Assembly (NCBI GenBank): GCA_037447655.1
Contig: JBBHKE010002197.1
Coordinates: forward strand, 105,074 to 169,073
Source: Zygnema cylindricum
Lineage: Eukaryota > Streptophyta > Zygnematophyceae > Zygnematales > Zygnemataceae
Direction of reading: 5' to 3'
DNA: 64,000 nt
The notes beneath the pieces are model-generated. The model was not told the origin of the DNA. It saw nothing but the letters and a program-made list of their open reading frames with translations, and did not search any database. Shown here piece after piece: positions 55,960-64,000 of this stretch. Positions within the stretch are counted from its first letter, which is position 1. Each line of letters begins with the position of its first letter. The position numbers were made by a program, and so were the translations under genes.

Positions 55960-56461
55960 CACTGCGAATCGTAATTAGAGTAAATTACTCTAATTCGGTC
56001 GCTCGAAATTTCAACTCTATCACATGAAATAGAGTAAATGATTCTAATTTTTTCCATTATTCTATTTAAGGTAAAGTTTAATTAGCGTTTTTAATTCTAA
56101 TATAGGTTTGTTTTAAATAGTGTGGAGTACGGACGACCTCATACCGTGCAAAATTGTACTTTATTAAATATAAAAGTACAAATAATGATGTAATACAGGC
56201 CGTTATCATGTAATTGCGTTTTAACAAACCGCGTAGTGCAAACGTCATAGTGACGATAAACTGTACGTTTTGCCAAGTTATGTACGAATACCTTATTTAC
56301 AGTAGAGGATATTAGCGTGCCAAATTAGAGTACTTAAATAAATTAGAGTAAACTTCGTAGTTGAAACAGCTCTATCACATAAATTAGCGTTCATTACTCT
56401 AATTTTTTTTTTTAGTTTTTGTACTCTAATTTTTTCATTACTCTAACTACGATTCGCGGTG
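55960..56461. mobile_element. TA-flanked MITE, 502 bp (cluster member 3)
   Basis: Starts CACTGCGAATCGTAATTAGAG and ends CTCTAACTACGATTCGCGGTG, TA on each side (55958-55959 and 56462-56463). Ends are of the same superfamily as members 1 and 2, but the interior differs (many ATTAGAGTA words). Three elements stand almost end to end with 5-33 bp between them. Confidence 0.8.
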
Positions 56462-56464
56462 TAC

Positions 56465-57305
56465 AGTACAGTCAATTTCTCTGTACGGATACATCCGTAC
56501 TATGCTATACATCCGTCCTACAACGTTACTAGAGTTAATGACACTAATTCGATCACGACTTTTTTTGGCAGAAAATCATAATATAGTGCTACCAACACTA
56601 TTTGTGGGAGTGGATACGATCTGCCACGTCTCCTTGTCCTAAATTCGTATTATACATTCTAATTTCGCATCAACAATAATAAATCCTTAGCGCTTATAAC
56701 GATGGGCGTTTCTATCGTCTCTACAATCGTCCCCTACCCCATTTTATCATCAGTATTCTTGTTATTATCCCATTTAACATTTAATTAGATTATTCCTTAT
56801 ATTGTCCGTTGTATACTTTTAATCTGAAATTTGAAATTATTTAGTCCCCTTTTACCCCCAAAATCAAGGATAAAAAATAAAAAGGGAAAAAATAAAAGTT
56901 AATTTACTTATTTTATTTTAATTCCATTTTATTTTTATTATTTAATTAATGATTTACTTCAATGTTTTTACTTAGTATGTAAAGTGGTAATAAAAAAGAG
57001 AAGAAAAAATGTCATAAAAAATCATTTTAACAATTTAAATTTACTATCAAAATTTGAAATAAACAAATTAAGTAAAAAAAAAAAAAAGGGATCTAAAAAA
57101 TGGTTCTAAAGACTCAAATCTTAAAAAAACTACCAAAAAACAAAAAAAAAAAAAAATCAAAATAAACATAAATAAAAAGAGGGGGGTAGAAAAAGAAATA
57201 AACTAAACTCACAGAAAAGGAGAGAACTAAATTTTGAAATGCTCACAAATACCGAAAACATTGAAAAGAAAAATAAAAAAAGTTGGAAAAAAAACATAAA
57301 TAAAA
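56465..57305. other. Intergenic, AT-rich
   Basis: No gene. A short stretch around 56600-56640 (atctgccacgtctcc) resembles the inner block of the 198-bp MITEs, so a further degraded MITE may lie at about 56510-56720, but its ends are not clear. Confidence 0.35.
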
Positions 57306-57309
57306 TTTT

Positions 57310-59027
57310 CTAGATATTTTTTTGCAAAGAAATATAAACATATCCTCCTTCTGATCGAGTCGCTGGATAAACCTGCAAAAAAATTAGAAATATATAAATA
57401 TATTATTAGTTACAAAAAAAAATAAAAAAATATTACGTTCAAAAAATACTAAAAAAAAAAAAACCCTAAAAAGGGGAAAAAAAAAAAAACTTTTACCTTA
57501 ATATTTTCTCGTTCGACTCTTTCTTTGAGAGTTCCGATAACACTCGTCAAAATTCCTTTTTTCGGGCACCATTCCAGAACCGTACCTTCGGGCAGCGAAA
57601 ATTTCGAGCGGCACAAAGGACATTCCAAAGAGGAATCACCGCCATTTTTTTCAACCTGCCCGAAAAAAAGGGTGAAGAAAAAAACAAAAAAAGGTAATCA
57701 GAATTGGTACAAACTAGGAGCAAAATCGTTTTAAGCCTGCCCAAAATAAAGAAAAAAGAAAAGGAAAAAAAATAAAATAATGAGTCAAATGTGTATAGAA
57801 AGTGAATAAAAATATTAATATAAAATAAAAAAATAAATAAAACAAATCAGAGTAAATTCACCAAAAAAATAAAAAGTCAGTAACTCCCAAAAAACAAAAA
57901 ACCCCTAAAAACCTTAGAAAGCCCTAGAAAAACAAGTTATTTAGAATCGATACCTTTCCGTTGATGACGGGAAACTGACAAGCGGGACAGTTCGCGTCCA
58001 CCGCCAACAATTTTCCTGGCAGATTTAGGACCACAAAGCTGCCCGAAAAAAAAAAGGGAGAAAGGGAGGGGGAACAAAGGGAGCAAGGGGGAACAAAGGG
58101 AGCAAGGGGGAAAAAGGATTGAATTAGTTGACACAAGATCCTTAAAGGGGGGGGGGGGGGAAGAGGGGGAGAGGGGGGGGGAAAGGAAGGTAGGAGAGAA
58201 TGGGAGGGAGAGAGAGACGGAGAGAAGGGAGAGGGGGGGAGAGAGAGAGAGAGGGGGAGGGGGAAGGAGAGAGGGAGGGCGAGGGAGAGAGAGGGGGGAA
58301 GAGAGAGGATGGGAGGGAGAGAGAGAGCCGGAGAGAGAGGTAGAGGGAGAGAGAGAGAGGGGGCTGAGAGAGGGCGCTAAGAAACCCTTAATCCGAAAAG
58401 CCCTCCATGTCTTTTTTCTTATGTCCAAATTTAAATAATAATTTGTAAAATTATTCCGTGCATGTGTTTGTGTTAGTCTTATAAATTAAAAATTCCTTTC
58501 ACAATTCAACTTTTCAAAAATATTATTTTCGTTAGAACTTAGATATTGTTTCAGATCAATTTTTTACCAGAGCATATTATGTGTGAATTTAAAACTTTTT
58601 TGGATGTATGTGTGAATTTTTTTTATTTTAGATGTGTATCTACAAGTTACGATTTACATTTAAATATATTTTAACATTTAAATAAGCATTAAACATTGAA
58701 CAAATATAGTTATTCAAAAACACACTCACTCACTTAAAAAATAAATAAAGAAAAAAAAAAAACAATTATTAATAAATAGATAAGTAAAATTGAAATTATA
58801 CCCCTTTTTGTCTACAATCGCTGCCCGGTTTTTCCCTTCTTCCAACAATTCTGTCGCGAAAACCTGAAAAAAATGCCAGAAAATAAACAATAAAAAAACA
58901 AATAAATGTTTAAACAAATAATATAAAACGAATTAATAAACTAAACTAACAAAAAGAAAACAAGAAAAAAACTCTCCGTTCATGTCTGTGCTTTTACATA
59001 CAATATAGGTCCTATATGACATATACA

Positions 59028-59071
<44 letters not shown>

Positions 59072-59111
59072 ACACATGTATATTACATATAGAAAAGAAA
59101 AATAATAAAAT

Positions 59112-59153
<42 letters not shown>

Positions 59154-60002
59154 GATAATCTCACCTGAGTCCATCCTTTTAGGTCCTTCTCAGAAGTCAA
59201 ACTCTTGGCTCCTACTCCTCTCCTCTCTCCAAACCCCTGTCGCCCTGTGGCGCACTGGGGGCCATGCTGCTCTCTCTCCCTCCCTCTCCCTCCACCCCTG
59301 GAACTCAAACTCGCCCCATCTCTCCCTCCTCTCTCCCTCCTCCGAATAAAAAGGGAGGAGCTCAGAAAAGAGTGTGATTGGTAATTGACAGAAGAGAGGT
59401 TCTGAGGAGAGGGGAGAGGGGAGAGGGGAGAGGGGAGAGCAGAGGAGGGGGAGGGGAGAGGGGAGAGAGAAAAAGAACAAAAAATGCTATTAGATAGACT
59501 TGTATTAGTTTATGTACTCGAATGAAAAGGCCAATCTACACAATGCTGGAAAAAATAAATTAATTCTCTCCCTCCCTCTCCCTCTCCCCGTCCCCTTCCC
59601 CCTCCCTCCGCCCCCTGCCACTTAGAACTGTCAGTAAAAACTCCAAATTTAAAACTTGATAATAAAAGGCAAACAAACTCTGCAATGCCGTATTTATGAG
59701 TGTAAATTATACATAACTTAGCGTATTCTTTATTTATAGTTATCAATTATACTAAACTTATCCATTAAACATAACTAATCCATTAGACATAACTTATGCA
59801 TTGTACACAACGGAACTAATAAATTATACATAGCTTATACATTATGCATAGCTTATTTATTATACATAACTTATACATTACAAATTAATTACTCATCATA
59901 CATAACTTATTCAGTTTACACTAAAAAATATGCAAAAAATACCTTATTTACGCAAGGAGAAGTAAACAGAAGAATCGACATCGATTCCACAACAGCTGCC
60001 AT
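57310..60002 (-). CDS. Small plastid-type Rieske-like / Cys-pair protein, six exons
   Basis: Exons on the minus strand: 60002-59943, 59236-59165, 58863-58802, 58038-57954, 57655-57497 and 57372-57310, joined in phases 0, 0, 2, 0, 0 to give 166 residues ending in TAG. Only the start of exon 2 (59236) is uncertain; 59165 is a firm donor. The N-terminus (MAAVVESMSILLFTSP) looks like a short organelle-targeting peptide. The middle reads KKGFVVLNLPGKLLAVDANC, then CPAC (82-85), then CPLC (105-108) followed by FSLPEGTVLEW, and the end is KVYPATRSEGGYVYISL. Strand order and the CP.C ... CPLC.. F.L..G pattern with a closing K.YP...G.V.(I/V)SL strand are those of Rieske-fold proteins, but each ligand His is replaced by Cys or missing. 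Among known families it most resembles the plastid-lineage Rieske-like photosystem II stability protein (PSB33 type); this is judged from memory of the family. A zinc or modified iron-sulphur site is possible. Confidence 0.6.
58040..58380 (-). repeat. Purine-rich (GGGAGA) low complexity in intron
   Basis: Long GGGGGAGAGGG-type tract in the third intron of the 57310-60002 gene. It creates a spurious Pro/Ser/Leu frame on the minus strand that also runs through the exon at 57954-58038 in a wrong frame. Confidence 0.8.
59032..59155 (+). repeat. (TG)n and (TA)n dinucleotide microsatellites
   Basis: About 16 TG units (59034-59068) and about 22 TA units (59112-59153) in the second intron of the same gene, just downstream of its exon at 59165-59236 in transcript order. 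Confidence 0.9.
59700..59930 (+). repeat. Tandem repeat, unit near CATAACTTATACATTATA
   Basis: Roughly a dozen imperfect 15-20 bp units in the first intron of the 57310-60002 gene. Confidence 0.7.
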
Positions 60003-60580
60003 GGCGTCGTGACACGTGTACCGTATTTTATAACCCTCTTTTTTGTCGCTTGTTACGGATTTTTGCAACCCTAATTTTCTGTCGTCTATTTTCATGCAAA
60101 AAGCTTTTTAGGTCATCAGTCCTGCCAGACAGGCTCCTTATTGTTCACACGTGCGAGGCCAGGGTCGCCGTTTCGAAATAAACCGTCAAGAAGTCTGATA
60201 CACCTGATTTAACGGTTTCTGGTGTTTCTATGCGTTTCTATGTCAGCTTATATTATTTCGCGTCGGAAACAAAATTCTTCCAAACGAATCCACTCATCGT
60301 ATCCGAACAAGTTGGAGACTTGGAGTCGATCGAAACATCCTCCCCTAGTCACTCGAACATCCCCCCCTATCCATCCAAAGTATTATGTGTGTAAATCACA
60401 GCCCACTTGTACGCCGCCACGTCGAATGGAGTTCCATTAGAATCAGTTGTTGAATTGAGCAATCATGACAAGCTGTGTTCCGTGGCCACTTGTAAATAGG
60501 CCACAGAGCTTCTTGTGGTCATTACTTTTGTCTGGTGAATATAATCATATACTTATAAATTTATGTCGTCATTGAAATCA
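60003..60580. promoter_or_regulatory. Upstream region of the 57310-60002 gene
   Basis: About 580 bp between the gene's ATG and the tRNA gene. It should hold its promoter. I can see no certain TATA box or other element at a defined distance. Around 60370-60440 on the plus strand there are short pieces with no recognised product. Confidence 0.3.
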
Positions 60581-60582
60581 CG

Positions 60583-60656
60583 TCCGTTGTCGTCCAGCCT
60601 GGTTAGGATACCTGGCTTTCACCCAGGCGACCCGGGTTCAAATCCCGGCAACGGAG
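60583..60656 (+). tRNA. tRNA-Glu (anticodon TTC)
   Basis: Full cloverleaf: acceptor TCCGTTG/CAACGGA, anticodon stem CCTGG/CCAGG around loop CTTTCAC (U33, anticodon TTC at 60618-60620), T stem CCGGG/CCCGG with loop TTCAAAT, discriminator G. A box GTCCAGCCTGGTTAGGA and B box GGTTCAAATCC are good. A TTTT run follows at 60658-60661, suited to RNA polymerase III termination. No intron, and CCA is not encoded, as usual for eukaryotes. Confidence 0.97.
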
Positions 60657-60896
60657 CTTTTGGCTTTTTTTCCTGAATGCTCTCCACATCTCTTGTTTAG
60701 TTACTGTGCTTAAGGCTTTAAGCATTAATATTTGTTGTCAGAATGGCAAGGATGATTGCACCTTACTAGAACATGCACTCACAACGTGTATTTTTTGCAT
60801 CAGAAGGTTCGAAGAACGCTCCCTCCATTGGCATGTAGACAACAAATGCTTCAAGACAGTGTTTTTTCTTTTTTTTGGTTTGTTTGCTTTTGTGTG

Positions 60897-60897
<1 letters not shown>

Positions 60898-60937
<40 letters not shown>

Positions 60938-60938
60938 C
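60898..60938 (+). repeat. Poly-T run
   Basis: About 40 T, producing poly-Lys and poly-Phe frames on the two strands. It might be the tail of a minus-strand retroposed sequence, but no source is recognisable. Confidence 0.8.
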
Positions 60939-61017
60939 CATGATGGTCCACCGTCGTTTGTTGTTAATAGAGCTCGTTCTTATTCAAGTTAATGTATTAT
61001 CCATAATTACGACATTA

Positions 61018-61853
61018 CACCGTGTATTACTATTAGGGCTAACATTTTTTCTGGAATTTAAACCTCATTTTTCTCTGTGCACACTTGTCGGATTAGCAAA
61101 CTGGCGGTTGCGATGTGAAGGTAAGATTCTTTACTTCTGGTTGGGAGTGTACGATAAAAAATCGGAGAGGTGTGCACGGAGAAAATATGATTTATTTGGT
61201 GAAAAAACATCAATGCTGATAGCGATACACGCTATACTTTTCACGGAAACACTCTGTAAATTTGCAATACCATAGTTTTTTATTATAGGGTATGAAAAAT
61301 GGTCTAGAAGAGTGTTGCTCTCCTCAAGCTCGGAACTTAGACCGGTACAGATGAAGGCATTATGAGAAAAAAAGGATCACGAAAGATTAGAAACATAAAC
61401 AAAAATTGGAAGAGAAAGTAAAAGAAAAGTGTCTTCATTGTCAGATTCAGGCAATAATCTCCTTAAAAGCAATACTTAAATAAGTAATGACAAAAATGTT
61501 AGTTCTGGCGATATTAGCTATTGGAACACCCACAGTATCAATATCTCCTTTAATTTTCTTTGACTTTCCAGCTTATTACGATATTTATGCTGAGGGAGAG
61601 GGAGAGGGAGAGGGAGAGGGAGAGGGAGGGGGAGAGGAGGGAGAGGGAGAGGGAGGGAGAGGGAGGGAGAGGAGAGAGGAGAGGGAGGAGAGGGAGGAGA
61701 GGAGGGAGAGGGAGAAGGAGAGGGGGAGGGAGGGAGAGGGGCATGCAAATAGACACGATTGGTGGTCTCAAATCAAAAATTGGACATGTGTGCATGGAGA
61801 AAAGATGTTCTAAGTCTCTAGAAAGACAGTAACACTAATAGCGATACACGGTG
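61018..61853. mobile_element. TA-flanked MITE-like element, 836 bp, with internal end copy
   Basis: Starts CACCGTGTATTACTATTAGGG and ends CTAATAGCGATACACGGTG, with TA at 61016-61017 and 61854-61855. At about 61216-61236 it contains a degraded internal copy of its own right end (TGATAGCGATACACGCTATA), and the DNA before the two right ends is similar (tgtgcacggagaaaa versus tgtgcatggagaaaa). A GGGAGA minisatellite (61593-61740) lies between them, so the element has grown by internal duplication. Confidence 0.65.
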
Positions 61854-61859
61854 TACTTT

Positions 61860-63465
61860 TCTTAGGTATGATGTCATCTAAAGACAGATTCCAATTGGAT
61901 GCCTTTTCTTTAGCCTAAAATTGTCTTTTTGAACCGCCACAGTAAATGCTGGTGACCTAGCTGAACAAATCTCTTAGGTTGATATAAGTAAAATATTCGC
62001 TTGAAGACCTCCATACAAGAAACAGGACTCCACATCCTGTCCCTCTCGCTCTCCCTTTTCCATCTCCCTCTCCCTCTTTCCCTTCTCCCTCTCCCTTTTC
62101 TAAAGCATATCAATCATTCATCGCATTTCATTTTCAATCATAGTTCTTAAGTGCATTTTTTTGTCCACACTAAAGGTAGTTTGTGCATATTACACAAGTT
62201 TGGGCATATTTTACCTGGTTGACCCTTTTAGTCTAGTTTTCTGTCTGTAAATTTCGAAGTATTCTTAAGTGATGTGCTCATTTTTTTGCGCTTTTAACAA
62301 CAATTAATAATACGGCCTCATTTTCCACACTTGGAGCCATGGTTCAACCAATCAGCGAAATTAAACCCAACAATGGCAGATTGTAAAAACGTAAAGAAGA
62401 TTTATTTATAATCATCCTTCATCTCCTTTACCTCTTGTTCCAATAAGCTCAAAAATTTCCATACTGAGTAAAGGTGTGACATTTAGGGCGGCAATATTTT
62501 TGCCCCAGTTGAAGCTTTGTTTTTTAAACCTCTTACCTTTCGCAATGACCACAAAAACAAAATCTTCAAAACCAATAAAGTAAATGTCTCTTGCACATCG
62601 ACAAGTGTCGTAGTTCAGCTCAAAATGCAACAAGTCAGATTTTTCTTTCCTACGAACCTTTTTCCCGTCGCGGTATTTAACCTTCGAATCTAATTTCCCA
62701 CACCCCCCCACTACACAACACCACCTTCCTCTCACAGTGTTTTAACATCAAATCTAATTTCCTACACCTCATCGACTGAAAGATAATACCTTCGTCCTCT
62801 AGCAATGTTTTACCTTTAGAACTAATTTCCTTTTTTAGCTGTGGCTGCTTTTCGCTCTTGCTCTTGCTTTTGCTTTTGCTGTTTCGTCGACGCGTTTTGG
62901 AACTATCTCAGTGTGCTTCGCCCAGCCTAAGGGATTTAAAGGGTTCCTTTTAGAAATCTCCAACGATATTGAGGTTTGGAAGGCAGTTTTGTTTTGAGTA
63001 TGCTATTTTGTTGTTGTTTCGTTCCTTTATGTCTTTTGTTGGTTTGCCTTTGTTTGTGTGTTGGTTTCTTTTGGTTGTTTTTTCTCATATTTTCCCTCCA
63101 TCCACATTCAATCTTTCAGTTACGTTTTTGCATTTCATTTTTTTTTCCCTCAAATGGTTTATCATCTTGCTTTCTAATAAAGTTGTACAAAGATTGTTAA
63201 GCTGCATATTAAACCTAATTCTCCTAAAGGACAAAACTTGCAGCCAAACCCTAAAAGAAACAACTATACGAGAACAATCCGTAGTCTAACAAATATAGAT
63301 ATACAAACGTTGCCTACTCGATACGTATCTCCTTTTTAAAAAAAAAAGTACTTGTTGAACAACCTTGTTATTGTAAAACTTATTGCTTTTCCTAGCAAAA
63401 ACCTCATACATTTTTACCCGAAAACCTTTTTATTTTTTTTAACTCGAAACAATTTTGTTAACCCA
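61860..63465. other. Intergenic, no established gene
   Basis: A minus-strand frame at 62412-62735 (with the stretch LHFELNYDTC and FEDFVFVVIAK) looks more protein-like than most spurious frames but was not recognised. The rest is AT-rich with GGGAGA tracts (62040-62100). Confidence 0.3.
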
Positions 63466-63467
63466 TT

Positions 63468-63827
63468 TTATCGCTTCGAAGAACCCAAGAGGGGATCCAA
63501 ACTTCCCGAGAAGCTCGAGGAGTTCGGCAAAGGAGAAGGATGAGATGAACTTTCCGGTTCTATTTCACTTATTTCTATGGAAACTGAATGATCGTCTTCT
63601 GTTTTTTGTTGATTTTGACTCAATAAACTGCAAGGATATCGTTTCAACGGAACGAGATTAACACCATCTATGATAGATGACTTTTTTCTCCAAAGGTTAT
63701 ATTCCGCGACATCCGTCTCTCTCGCTCTTTTGACAGCGGGATGGAGGTAAGCAGTTTGCAGAAAATTTCGAACCACATTATCTTTTGTTCCCACAGCGGC
63801 ATCAATAGTGTCCTTCTTCATGGCCTC
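63468..63827 (-). CDS. OSCA/CSC1-like channel, last exon (partial gene)
   Basis: 120 codons including TAA at 63470-63468. On the minus strand the exon begins after cacag at 63828. The first residues EAMKKDTIDAAV ... NFLQTAYLHPAVKRA match the cytosolic C-terminal signature of OSCA/CSC1 (DUF221) hyperosmolality-gated calcium channels, where (Q)EAM.KD......N....L..AY.HP.(F/L) follows the last membrane helix. The remainder is a polar Ser/Pro/Glu-rich tail. The channel domain itself lies beyond the right edge of the window; the 63828-64000 part is purine-rich intron. Product: integral plasma-membrane channel subunit, if the rest of the gene is intact. Confidence 0.7.
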   Translation of the reverse strand, partial: EAMKKDTIDAAVGTKDNVVRNFLQTAYLHPAVKRARETDVAEYNLWRKKSSIIDGVNLVPLKRYPCSLLSQNQQKTEDDHSVSIEISEIEPESSSHPSPLPNSSSFSGSLDPLLGSSKR

Positions 63828-64000
63828 CTGTGACAGACAAGAAGACAGATTGAGAGGAGCAGAGGGAGAGAGGCAGAGGGAGAGGGAGAGGGAGAGGGAG
63901 AGTGGGAGAGTGAGGAGGATAGGAGGGCCAGAGAGGGAGAGGGAGGGGGAAAAAGAAAGACGGCGCGAGAAAGAGAAAGAGAAAGGGAGGAGAGTGGAGA

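Noticed and set aside
58000-58428. 163-codon Pro/Ser/Leu minus-strand frame
   Set aside because: Runs through a GGGAGA tract and reads a real exon (57954-58038) in the wrong frame.
62412-62735. Minus-strand frame with a protein-like stretch (LHFELNYDTC, FEDFVFVVIAK)
   Set aside because: Not recognised, no clear splice partners, and a single 107-codon frame is weak evidence; kept only as a note in the intergenic entry.
1-64000. CRISPR arrays, operons or prokaryotic features
   Set aside because: None present; gene structure is eukaryotic throughout and regularly spaced repeats are satellites or minisatellites without spacers.

Overview
This window is from an AT-rich nuclear genome of a eukaryote, most likely a photosynthetic plant-like or algal lineage. 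I base that on spliceosomal GT-AG introns, Ty1/copia elements of plant type, 72-nt phase-2 leucine-rich-repeat exons with plant-style spacing, a small gene resembling the Rieske-like photosystem protein of the plastid lineage, a GNAT-like gene of a kind I associate with plants and algae, and the 3' end of an OSCA/CSC1-like channel gene. I cannot name the species. Introns and intergenic DNA are full of purine/pyrimidine microsatellites, and a 10-base assembly gap lies at 31093-31102.

Positions 1-16500 are almost entirely decayed mobile DNA: a copia 3' end with LTR (1-935), a large inverted-repeat element carrying non-LTR reverse-transcriptase relics (about 1000-3720), a nearly full-length but broken copia on the minus strand (3800-8340), a truncated second copia (9940-11650), a hAT-type non-autonomous element with perfect 8-bp target duplication (12540-13360), a TA-flanked MITE inserted in that duplication, and a second non-LTR relic (14880-16475). 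Positions 17054-19405 hold a two-exon GNAT-like gene whose intron carries a long 15-bp satellite. Positions 20290-22640 and 31250-34085 are two copies of one segmental repeat; between them lie a tRNA-like sequence, a diverged tandem array, a Ty3/gypsy integrase relic and a minisatellite.

The main gene is at 34505-51968 on the plus strand: about 20 exons encoding a roughly 1800-residue TRANK1-like superfamily-1 helicase-type protein with a complete motif set (Walker A, DExQ, GDTAQ, QNFRS, AKGxEF, LTRAR) followed by TPR-like helices. It has several odd features. Two plant-type LRR exons sit inside the intron just before the Walker A exon in an incompatible phase. Three core exons are each preceded by a truncated copy of their own 5' end. 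An in-frame TGA interrupts an otherwise coherent TPR exon, and the terminal TGA is followed by 67 more in-frame codons.

The right end (54000-64000) has a hAT relic, a back-to-back cluster of three MITEs, a six-exon minus-strand gene with paired CPxC motifs and a probable transit peptide (57310-60002), a convincing tRNA-Glu(UUC) gene (60583-60656), another MITE, and the last exon of an OSCA/CSC1-like gene running in from beyond the window. The genes look independent; nothing suggests operon-like organisation.
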